Under the pieces are notes generated by a model that worked only from the letters and a program-made list of their open reading frames with translations, searched no databases and was not told where the DNA came from. A DNA stretch of 64,000 nt from Microbacterium sp. Leaf151 (GTDB taxonomy: Bacteria; Actinomycetota; Actinomycetes; Actinomycetales; Microbacteriaceae), in the NCBI RefSeq assembly GCF_001424225.1, contig NZ_LMOR01000003.1, positions 313,006-377,005 of the forward strand, given 5' to 3'. The position numbers and the translations under genes were made by a program. Below, one piece after another: positions 27,391 to 34,292 of the stretch (within the stretch, counting starts at the first letter, position 1; each line of letters begins with the position of its first letter).

Positions 27391-28419
27391 ATGCGCGTAC
27401 TCCTGGCCGGCGGTGCCGGTTACATCGGAACTCACACGGCCGTGGCTCTGCTCGAGGCCGGCCACGACGTCGTCCTGCTCGACGACCTGTCGGGGACGCA
27501 CGCCGTCGCCGCCGAACGGGTGGAGCAAATCACCGGAAAGCCCGCACCGCTGGTCGTCGGAGACGCTGCCGATGATGCCGTCGTCGCCGCCGCGTTCGAC
27601 GAGCACGGCCCGATCGACGCGATCATCCACCTCGCCGCGTTCAAGGCCGTCGGCGAGTCGACGCAGAAGCCGCTGGCTTATTACTCCAACAACCTCGACA
27701 CCACGTTCGCGCTGCTGCGGGTGGGTCTCGCCCACGGCATCCGCTCGTTCGTATTCTCCAGTACCGGAACCGTCTACTCAGATCCGGCCGACCTGCCGTT
27801 CACCGAGGAGTCGAGCACGAGCGTCGACCTCTCGAACGCGTACAGCAAGTCCAAGCGCATGAACGAGGTCGTGCTCGCCGACGTGGCGCGGGTGAACCCC
27901 GAGCTGAACGTCACGGTCCTGCGCTACTTCAACCCGGTGGGTGCGCACCCGTCGGGCCTCATCGGCGAAGATCCCGCCGGCATCCCGAACAACCTGATGC
28001 CCTACGTCTCGCGCGTCGCGATCGGCACGCTCGACGAGATCGGCGTCTTCGGTGACGACTACGACACCCCCGACGGCACGGGGCTGCGCGACTACATCCA
28101 CGTCGTCGACCTCGCCGAGGGGCACGTCGCCGCCCTCGAGCGCGCGCAGCCCGGACACCAGGTGTTCAATCTCGGCACGGGCCGCCCGGTGAGCGTGCTC
28201 GAGCTCGTCGCATCGTTCGAGAAGGCGGTGGGCCACGACCTGCCGAAGAAGATCCTCCACCGCCGCCCCGGCGACGTCGCCGCCACGTACTGCGACCCGA
28301 CGAAGGCCGGCGAGCTGCTGGGGTGGCGTACGCGCCTGTCCATCGACGACGCATGCCGCGATTACTGGAACTGGCAGACCACCAACCCCGCCGGGTACGT
28401 CACGGCGGCCGACGCCTGA
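27391..28419 (+). CDS. galE: UDP-glucose 4-epimerase
   Basis: 342 aa, short-chain dehydrogenase/reductase fold with bound NAD. The nucleotide-binding motif is LLAGGAGYIGTHTAVALLEA (4-23). The catalytic triad elements are FSSTGTVYS and the YSKSK (YxxxK) segment in LSNAYSKSKRMNE. NPVGAHPSG and the DGTGLRDYIHVVDLA stretch bind the sugar nucleotide. It interconverts UDP-glucose and UDP-galactose for the Leloir pathway and for cell wall polysaccharides; no galK or galT is nearby, so envelope sugar supply is the likelier role here. It is an apparent single-gene unit. Confidence 0.95.
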   Translation: MRVLLAGGAGYIGTHTAVALLEAGHDVVLLDDLSGTHAVAAERVEQITGKPAPLVVGDAADDAVVAAAFDEHGPIDAIIHLAAFKAVGESTQKPLAYYSNNLDTTFALLRVGLAHGIRSFVFSSTGTVYSDPADLPFTEESSTSVDLSNAYSKSKRMNEVVLADVARVNPELNVTVLRYFNPVGAHPSGLIGEDPAGIPNNLMPYVSRVAIGTLDEIGVFGDDYDTPDGTGLRDYIHVVDLAEGHVAALERAQPGHQVFNLGTGRPVSVLELVASFEKAVGHDLPKKILHRRPGDVAATYCDPTKAGELLGWRTRLSIDDACRDYWNWQTTNPAGYVTAADA

Positions 28420-28430
28420 TCGGCCGCGCG

Positions 28431-28436
28431 TAGGGT
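28431..28436 (+). promoter_or_regulatory. -10 box TAGGGT before the FadR-like gene
   Basis: TAGGGT precedes the ATG at 28482 by 45 nt, so this mRNA would have a leader. It abuts the palindrome at 28438-28454. Confidence 0.45.
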
Positions 28437-28437
28437 G

Positions 28438-28454
28438 GTGTGGTCCGGCCACAC
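28438..28454. promoter_or_regulatory. Candidate operator, GTGTGG-N5-CCACAC
   Basis: 6-bp arms GTGTGG and CCACAC around TCCGG. It lies at the expected transcription start of the FadR-like regulator gene, a good place for autorepression. The TGGTCnnnCCA core resembles operators of FadR-type GntR proteins. Confidence 0.5.
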
Positions 28455-28481
28455 CGCACGACCGGTCGAACAGGGGATGCC

Positions 28482-29222
28482 ATGGCCACCACCGCACCGC
28501 GAGCGTGGCAGGTCGTCCTCGAGCGGATCGAGAGCGATCTGCGCGACGGGCGTCTGACGGCCGGCGACCGGCTGGTACCGGAACGAGAACTCGCCACACA
28601 GCTCGGTGTCGGCCGATCGAGCGTCCGCGAGGCGGTCCGCGTGCTCGAGGTGCTCGGCGTCGTTCGCACCGCGACCGGCTCGGGGCCCACGGCGGGGGCC
28701 ATGATCGTCACCACTCCCCGCGGGGGCCTCGCGGCCTTCCTGCGGCTGCAGGTGGCGGCCAACGGCTTCCCTCTGGCCGATGTCGTGCGCACGCGCATCG
28801 TGCTCGAATGCGACGTCGCCGAGCGCCTCGCGCAGGCGGACGTCGACCTCTCCGGCGTTCACGACGTGCTGGGGGCGATGGATGCCGACGGCCTGACACC
28901 CGAGGAGTTCCTCGCCCTCGACGCGCGCTTCCACCAGATCCTCGCCGAGGTGTCGGGAAACGCCGTGATCTCGGCCATGATGGCCGGACTCCGCAGCTCC
29001 ATCGAGGCGTACACGGGGGCGGGCGCCTCCCGCCTGGATGCGTGGCCCACGGTGGTGGACCGGCTGCGGCGCGAGCACCGGCACATCGTCGACGCGGTGT
29101 CGCGCGGCGAGGCCGACGAGGCACGTGAGGCCGTCCGCTCCCACATCACCCGCTACTACACCGAGGTGGCGCAGGCTCAGCGTGCCGACGTCGCCGGTTC
29201 CGCCATCGTGACCACCGCCTGA
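28482..29222 (+). CDS. FadR-type GntR transcriptional regulator
   Basis: 246 aa. N-terminal GntR helix-turn-helix (about 10-75: LVPERELATQLGVGRSSVREAVRVLE) and C-terminal all-helical FCD domain (about 95-225), with metal-binding pattern residues in ALDARFHQILAEVSGN and REHRHIVDAV (Asp/His). FCD regulators respond to organic acids such as lactate, gluconate or pyruvate. The ATG at 28482 fits the conserved start. The stop codon lies 11 nt before the next gene, a siderophore-interacting flavoprotein, so they may be co-transcribed, but the regulated pathway is not evident. Confidence 0.88.
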   Translation: MATTAPRAWQVVLERIESDLRDGRLTAGDRLVPERELATQLGVGRSSVREAVRVLEVLGVVRTATGSGPTAGAMIVTTPRGGLAAFLRLQVAANGFPLADVVRTRIVLECDVAERLAQADVDLSGVHDVLGAMDADGLTPEEFLALDARFHQILAEVSGNAVISAMMAGLRSSIEAYTGAGASRLDAWPTVVDRLRREHRHIVDAVSRGEADEAREAVRSHITRYYTEVAQAQRADVAGSAIVTTA

Positions 29223-29233
29223 GGAGGACCCCC

Positions 29234-30055
29234 GTGACAGATCGACCCGCGCGTCCGCCGCGTCCCCAGCACATCCTGCACGTCGTCTCGACCGAGCGAC
29301 TGAGTCCGCACCTCGTGAGCATCCACGCCCGCGGCGATGACCTCGCCGCGTTCCGCGAGAGCCCGCACACCGATCGTTACGTGAAGATCACCTTCGCCAA
29401 GCCCGAGCTCGGTCTCGAACCGCCCTACGATCTCGCCGCGCTCCGCGAGACCCTCCCTCCGGAAGACCTCCCCGTGACACGCACCTACACGGTCCGCGCG
29501 GTGGACGGCGATCAGGTCGCCATCGACTTCGTCGTGCACGGAGACGAGGGGCTGGCCGGCCCCTGGGCCGCGCGCGCACAACCCGGCGACCGTCTGGTGG
29601 TGTCGTCGCCCGGCGGGGGCTACGCGCCGGACAGGGCCGCGGCGTGGCACCTGTTCATCGGTGACGAGTCGGCCATCCCGGCCATCGCGGCGGCTCTCGA
29701 AGCCCTGGCACCGGATGCCACCGGGGTGGCGTTCCTCGAAGTGCAGAACGCCGAAGAGCAGCTCGATCTCGTCGCCCCGGCCGGGGTGCGCATCGTGTGG
29801 GTGCATCGCGGTCGAGCGGAGGCCGGTGCGACCCCGGTCCTGGCGGACGCGGTGGCCGAATGGCAACCGTCCGACGGGCGGGGTCAAGTGTTCGCGCACG
29901 GGGAGCGCGAGAGCATGAAGGCGCTGCGCGACATCGTCTTCGGCCGGTGGGGGCTGGCGCGCGATCAGGTGTCGCTGTCGGGGTACTGGGCCTATGGCCG
30001 CACCGAAGACCGCTTCCAGGCTGAGAAGCGCGAGCCGATCGGTCAGATCCTCTGA
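29234..30055 (+). CDS. Siderophore-interacting protein (flavin-dependent ferric reductase, ViuB family)
   Basis: 273 aa cytosolic flavoprotein. FAD-binding barrel in the first 130 residues with the RTYTVRAVD motif (about 78-86), then a C-terminal NAD(P)H-binding domain (SIP domain) with FIGDESAIPAIAAALE and the end motif SLSGYWAYGRTEDRF. The family releases iron from ferric siderophores by reduction. GAGGAG at 29220-29225 is the ribosome binding site for the GTG at 29234. No siderophore transporter or synthesis gene lies nearby, and no iron box was identified by eye, so its partner siderophore is unknown. Confidence 0.9.
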   Translation: MTDRPARPPRPQHILHVVSTERLSPHLVSIHARGDDLAAFRESPHTDRYVKITFAKPELGLEPPYDLAALRETLPPEDLPVTRTYTVRAVDGDQVAIDFVVHGDEGLAGPWAARAQPGDRLVVSSPGGGYAPDRAAAWHLFIGDESAIPAIAAALEALAPDATGVAFLEVQNAEEQLDLVAPAGVRIVWVHRGRAEAGATPVLADAVAEWQPSDGRGQVFAHGERESMKALRDIVFGRWGLARDQVSLSGYWAYGRTEDRFQAEKREPIGQIL

Positions 30056-30274
30056 GGTAGTCGAGGGTTTCGCGCCGCGGGCAGGCTGGCGATGCCACGC
30101 CATCCCGCCGGCCGCGGCGCCGTCCGGTGACCGCGCGGGTGGACTCCTGCGTGGTTCGGCGACTGCGCGGGTGGACCGGAGCCGTCGAGTGTCCGCGACC
30201 GGGATCGCGGGGCTGGATGGAACGGCCGCGAGCAGTCGGACCGCGGCGGCGCACCCGGGCCGTGGTCGTCGCGT

Positions 30275-31054
30275 TTACTCTCCGGCGCGTTCGGGAAGCG
30301 TCGGCAGGAGCTTCTCGAGGAACGCGGCGGTGTCTTCCCATCCGTGCACGGCCTGGCACTCGACGCCCATGGCGAGTACCGGGTAGTCGTTGCCGTCGGG
30401 GTCGAGGCGGTCGCCCACGAAGAGCATGTCGTCGAGGGGAATGCCCGTCGCCTCGACGAGCTTGTTCATGCCGTAGGCCTTGTCGATGCCACGGTGGGTG
30501 ATGTCGACCGACGTGGAACCGCCCGAGCGCACCTCGAGGTCGGGAATACGGGCGGCCACCGCCTCACGCAGGCTGTTCTTCTTCTCGCCGGTGGGGTCCC
30601 ACGCCATCTTCGCCTCGAGCGGAGCGGACTGCCCGAGGGCCGAGAAGGTGATCTGCGAGCCGCGGTCCTCGAGGATGTCGCCCCACGGCTCCGCCTCCCA
30701 CAGGCCCAGTCGCTCGGCCTCTTCGCGGACGGCCGACAGTGCGCGCTGCTTCTCGTCGTCGGTGAGGGAATGGGCGTAGACCGTCTCGACGCCCTCGGCG
30801 GTCAGGCGGTAGTACTGCGTGCCGCAGGTGGGCATGAGGTGGAAGTGCGCGAGCAGTGCGGGCGCGGCCTGCGGCAGACGCTCGACGACCTGCGTGCGGA
30901 ACTGCTGCAGTTGTCCCCCCGAGATGATCGCGACCTCGACGCGCTCCGCCAGGGCGAGCAACAGATCGCCGATGCGGGGGTCGATGGCCGACTTCGACGG
31001 GGCGAGGGTGTCGTCGAGGTCGAAAGCGACGAGGCGGGGCGAGGCGTCGGACAC
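30275..31054 (-). CDS. HAD-IIB phosphatase, phosphomannomutase-like
   Basis: 259 aa HAD-superfamily protein. Motif I FDLDDTLAPSK (Asp12, Asp14) near the N-terminus; motif II Ser in AIISGGQ; a C2-type cap in the middle; Lys in GIDKAYGMNKL; and motif IV VGDRLDPDGND. The order and GIDKxxxxNKL segment resemble eukaryote-type phosphomannomutases and related sugar-phosphate phosphatases of the HAD-IIB group. It may act in mannose or glycolipid metabolism, but the substrate is inferred only by family. The GTG at 31054 has CAGGAGAACC directly upstream as ribosome binding site. A TAGAAT box at 31139-31144 on this strand would give a leader of roughly 75-80 nt. Confidence 0.8.
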   Translation of the reverse strand: MSDASPRLVAFDLDDTLAPSKSAIDPRIGDLLLALAERVEVAIISGGQLQQFRTQVVERLPQAAPALLAHFHLMPTCGTQYYRLTAEGVETVYAHSLTDDEKQRALSAVREEAERLGLWEAEPWGDILEDRGSQITFSALGQSAPLEAKMAWDPTGEKKNSLREAVAARIPDLEVRSGGSTSVDITHRGIDKAYGMNKLVEATGIPLDDMLFVGDRLDPDGNDYPVLAMGVECQAVHGWEDTAAFLEKLLPTLPERAGE

Positions 31055-31399
31055 GGTTCTCCTGGAGGTCTCGGGGTCGCGGTGCGGTCGACGCCCATCC
31101 GGGCGCGCACGGCGCGGAGCCGCAGACGGCCCACGATGATTCTACGGGGGAGCGTGTCACGACCCCGTCGGGTGGATCCCGGGTGACCGAGAGTGAGGCG
31201 GGCTCACCCGCCTTCGTCGGACCGAGGGTGATCATGGCGATGGTCGGCTGAGGGGTGCTGCAGTCCCCGCCGAAGTCGACCGTCCCGATCGATGCCGATG
31301 GCTTACCTACCTGAGCAGAAGAGCCCCCCGCGATCCGCGGGAGGCTCTCTGTTGCTGGAACCTCACAACCCCTCGACGAGCGGCTGGAGATTTCTCAAT
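31055..31399. other. Intergenic region between HAD gene and tRNA-Pro; no gene seen
   Basis: It contains the candidate -10 box TAGAAT (31139-31144, minus strand) for the HAD gene and a hairpin at 31319-31348. Nothing coding was recognised on either strand. Confidence 0.5.
31319..31348 (-). terminator. Hairpin downstream of tRNA-Pro
   Basis: AGAGCCcCCCGCG and CGCGGGaGGCTCT pair around GATC with one mismatch. It lies about 50 nt past the tRNA 3' end in its direction of transcription; the T-run is weak. Confidence 0.55.
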
Positions 31400-31476
31400 T
31401 GGTCGGGGTGACAGGATTTGAACCTGCGGCCTCGTCGTCCCGAACGACGCGCGCTACCAAGCTGCGCCACACCCCG
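31400..31476 (-). tRNA. tRNA-Pro (anticodon CGG)
   Basis: 77-nt cloverleaf on the minus strand. The acceptor stem CGGGGTG pairs with CACCCCG; the D arm has GCGCAGCTTGGTAGCGC; the anticodon loop TTCGGGA sits in a CGTCG/CGACG stem and reads CCG codons; the T arm has GGTTCAAATCC. The 3' CCA is encoded (31400-31402 as TGG). Confidence 0.95.
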
Positions 31477-31736
31477 TGAGCAACTTGAAAAGTCTACCCT
31501 GTTCCGGCCCGGTTCCGAACCAGAGCCGAGGTTCGGGCGAGTCGCGGGACATTCGCGAGGCCCCGATCTGGGCCACGCCCGCCGCGGGGGAGGCGGTTCG
31601 CGGCCGTCCTCGACGCGGGGTGACGAGGACGGCCGCGAACGGGGAGCCGTCGGCATGATCGATGCGGCCCATCATGGCGGCCGCAGGGGCACCGAGAGGG
31701 ATCAGATCGCGGGGCCCGACCAGGCGCCCGACGTGT

Positions 31737-33245
31737 TCAGATCCTCGGAGTGGATCGGCGCCGCGCCACACTCCAGGCGATGATCCCTATCCCGATCGCC
31801 GCGGCGGCCGCACCTCCCGCCCCTCCCAGCGACGCCGCGGACATACCGGTCATCGCCAGGGCCGTGGGCGCGGCGGACGGAAAGGCCACGGGAGCCGGCG
31901 GGATCGCGGCAGCGGGCGGCGGGGTGGGAGACGATGTCGGATCGCTCGGAGGGGGCGTGGGCGTGAGCTGTTCGGTCTGCGCGGGGGAGGCGAATCGCTC
32001 CTGCCAGAGGTAATCGAGCGGGAGATGTGCGAGGGCGTCGGCATCCTGATCCGCTCGATCGACGCGCCACACGGCCGTGTAGACACCCGGTCCGGGCAGG
32101 TGCTCCGAGGTGACCTCGTAGGCGCCGGGCCCGGTTCTCGGGTCCGTTCGCAGGTCGAGACGCATCACGGGGTCGAGGTTCGACGGGATCTCGGTCGATT
32201 CGGCCGGATAGGCGCCCGTTCGATACACGTCGGCGGTCGCGGCTATCGCCACGAACGAACCGTCGGCATGGCGTGGCCACACGCCGTCGGCGGTCGACAC
32301 GCTGACGCGATCGATGAAACGACCGTCTTCGATGCGCGCGGTCGTCTCGATGCGCGGGGAGAAGCGTACGAGTCGGGGTTCCGCGTCTTCTGCCGACAGC
32401 GTGAAGGTCGTGGGGCCGGCGGGCCCGGCGGATTCCTGCTGTCCAGGCGTGGAGAAGTAGTGGATCGCGGCGGAGCGCACGGAGAAGGTCCCCGTCACCC
32501 GGACGCTGTACGGACGGCCGTCGTCGGACGAGGAGGCGGGCGCGATGATGTCGTAACTCTGTCCGGCGCGCACGTCCGCACGATCGCCTTGACCGGAGTC
32601 GGCGAACACGGCGTTCTCGAGGTGCAGGGTGCCCGTGGCCGACGGATCCACATCGGCGGTCACGGTGCCGCGGGTCGGGTCGTCGTCGCTCGTCGTCACC
32701 GCCAGCACACCTCCGACGCGTGGAACGGCGATGCTTTCGGCCTCGGCGAGGTAGTGCACCGCCCGGTCCTGCACGGCCACGCTGTTCTCGGGGCTGGCTC
32801 GACGCATGATGTAGTCGATCGCCTCGGGGAAGCTGTCGCCGGTGTAGCCCCAGGAGTGAAGGGTGGTGTCACGGTCGACGATCGCTTTGACGGCCCACCC
32901 GACGCCGGCGGCCTGCACGGGATCGTCGGTTTGTCCGTAGGTGCTGACCAGGTGGTTGATCGACACCAGCTGCTGCGGGCTCAGGCCGTTGACGTCCGAC
33001 GAGACACCGCGGTCGGTCGTGGGATCGGTGGCGACGGGGAGACCGGGATGGATGCAGTAGGTGTGCACATCGCCGACCCGCATCGAACCGTGCCAGCCGG
33101 TGCGCGACAGCGGTGCCCAGGTGCCGAAGCCGGTGCCACGATCAGCGGCGTGGGCGGCCGGGGTGAGGCCGAGACCGCCCAGCAGCGCCGCGATGACGGT
33201 CAGCGCGGCGAGAGTTCGTCGATGTGACGGAGGTGGGTGATGCAT
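31737..33245 (-). CDS. Secreted surface protein with thioester-like domain and LAMTG sorting signal
   Basis: 502 aa. A signal peptide (residues 1-33, cleavage after AHA) leads to a domain with YCIHP (Cys64) and, 47 residues on, VQAAGVGWAV (Gln111). This Cys and Gln spacing and context resemble thioester (TQxA) domains of Gram-positive adhesins, in which the two side chains form an internal bond. Cys64 is the only cysteine in the protein. The middle part (about 190-400) looks like beta-rich repeat domains. A Pro/Thr/Ser stretch (about 415-455) spans the wall. The C-terminus is LAMTG (463-467), a hydrophobic helix and RRR: a class E sortase type signal. The sortase itself is not in the window. 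Binding partner unknown. Confidence 0.8.
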   Translation of the reverse strand: MHHPPPSHRRTLAALTVIAALLGGLGLTPAAHAADRGTGFGTWAPLSRTGWHGSMRVGDVHTYCIHPGLPVATDPTTDRGVSSDVNGLSPQQLVSINHLVSTYGQTDDPVQAAGVGWAVKAIVDRDTTLHSWGYTGDSFPEAIDYIMRRASPENSVAVQDRAVHYLAEAESIAVPRVGGVLAVTTSDDDPTRGTVTADVDPSATGTLHLENAVFADSGQGDRADVRAGQSYDIIAPASSSDDGRPYSVRVTGTFSVRSAAIHYFSTPGQQESAGPAGPTTFTLSAEDAEPRLVRFSPRIETTARIEDGRFIDRVSVSTADGVWPRHADGSFVAIAATADVYRTGAYPAESTEIPSNLDPVMRLDLRTDPRTGPGAYEVTSEHLPGPGVYTAVWRVDRADQDADALAHLPLDYLWQERFASPAQTEQLTPTPPPSDPTSSPTPPPAAAIPPAPVAFPSAAPTALAMTGMSAASLGGAGGAAAAAIGIGIIAWSVARRRSTPRI

Positions 33246-33309
33246 GCGAGGAGTCCCTTTCGTTCGAAGAGACTCGATCGTCCATCAGGTCGCACGCGCG
33301 GAAACGAGG

Positions 33310-33343
33310 CAAGGGGCCGATCCGTGAATGGATCGGCCCCTTG
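33310..33343 (-). terminator. Strong hairpin after the phosphoesterase gene
   Basis: CAAGGGGCCGATCC and GGATCGGCCCCTTG form a perfect 14-bp stem with a 6-nt loop. It is placed between the end of the PBP-phosphoesterase operon and the surface protein gene, so it separates the two minus-strand units. Confidence 0.8.
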
Positions 33344-33362
33344 CGCGGGTGGGGAGGATGCC

Positions 33363-34292
33363 TCAGCGGGGCAGCAGCGTCAGGAGGGTCGCCTCGGGGC
33401 GGCACCCGAACCGCACGGGCGCGTAGATCGAATGGCCGAGACCCGCGCTCACGTTCAACGGCACCGTGCGTCCGTCGTGCGTCCACTCGCTGAGACCTCG
33501 GGCCTGGTCGAGCGGGATGTCGCAGTTGGACACGAGCGCGTTCCGGCTGAACGGCACGCGCACCTGCCCACCGTGCGTGTGGCCCGCCAGCAGGACGTCG
33601 GCACCGAAGTCGGTGAACGTGTCGAGCGTGCGCCGGTAGGGCGCGTGCATCACGCCGAGGGTGATGTCGGCGGCATCCAGGGTCTCGATGACGGGCGGGA
33701 TCAGCTCGGGGTGATCCCAGCCGCGGTGGCCGTCGTTCACGCCGAAGGCGGTCACGCGCAGTCCCTTGATCTCCAGCGACACGGCCGTGTCGTCGAGGAT
33801 GCTCCACCCGAGGTCGTCGGTGAAGAACCGATCCAGCGCGTCGACGTCGAGATGCTTGTGCGCCGGCAGGTGCCCTGACGGTCCGATGAAATAACGGAAC
33901 GGGTTGCGCGGAGCCGGCTCCTGGTAGTCGTTCGAGCCGTGCACGACGAGACCCGGCACACCGCGGAGGGGGGACAGGGCCGTCCGAATGCCGGTGAGTC
34001 CGTCGCGGTGTCCGAGATTGTCGCCGGTGTTGATGACGAGATCGGGGGAGAGCTCCGCCAGGCGCGCCATCCACTCCTGCTTACGGTGCTGCCACGGCGC
34101 CATGTGAGCGTCGGAGACGTGCAGCACGCGGACAGGCTCGGCGCCCTTCGGCAACAGCCGGAGCGCGTGGTAGCGCACCGTGAAGAGGTAACGCTCGACG
34201 CCGACGCCCCAGACGGCGGCCCCGACGGCCGCCGCCCCCGCGACCCCGAGGGGTGCGAGGGCGGCGGTCACCAGGGGACGCGTCACGGGCAT
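33363..34292 (-). CDS. Metallophosphoesterase, membrane anchored
   Basis: 309 aa. One N-terminal hydrophobic segment (about 5-30) anchors it; the rest is a calcineurin-like phosphoesterase domain with all metal motifs: HVSDAHMAP, NTGDNLGHRDG, HGSNDYQEP (usual GNHD is GSND here), and AGHTHGGQVRVP near the end. The ATG at 34292 lies inside the last codons of the PBP gene (10 nt overlap). The same pairing with a PonA2-type PBP is known from mycobacteria (Rv3683 beside ponA2). A role in cell envelope phosphate chemistry is likely but the substrate is not known. The replaced His in the GNHD motif is worth noting. Confidence 0.88.
   Translation of the reverse strand: MPVTRPLVTAALAPLGVAGAAAVGAAVWGVGVERYLFTVRYHALRLLPKGAEPVRVLHVSDAHMAPWQHRKQEWMARLAELSPDLVINTGDNLGHRDGLTGIRTALSPLRGVPGLVVHGSNDYQEPAPRNPFRYFIGPSGHLPAHKHLDVDALDRFFTDDLGWSILDDTAVSLEIKGLRVTAFGVNDGHRGWDHPELIPPVIETLDAADITLGVMHAPYRRTLDTFTDFGADVLLAGHTHGGQVRVPFSRNALVSNCDIPLDQARGLSEWTHDGRTVPLNVSAGLGHSIYAPVRFGCRPEATLLTLLPR

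Noticed and set aside
31400..31476. tRNA-Pro as an integration site for a mobile island containing the surface protein
   Set aside because: No integrase, no second tRNA fragment and no change in base composition that would mark island ends.
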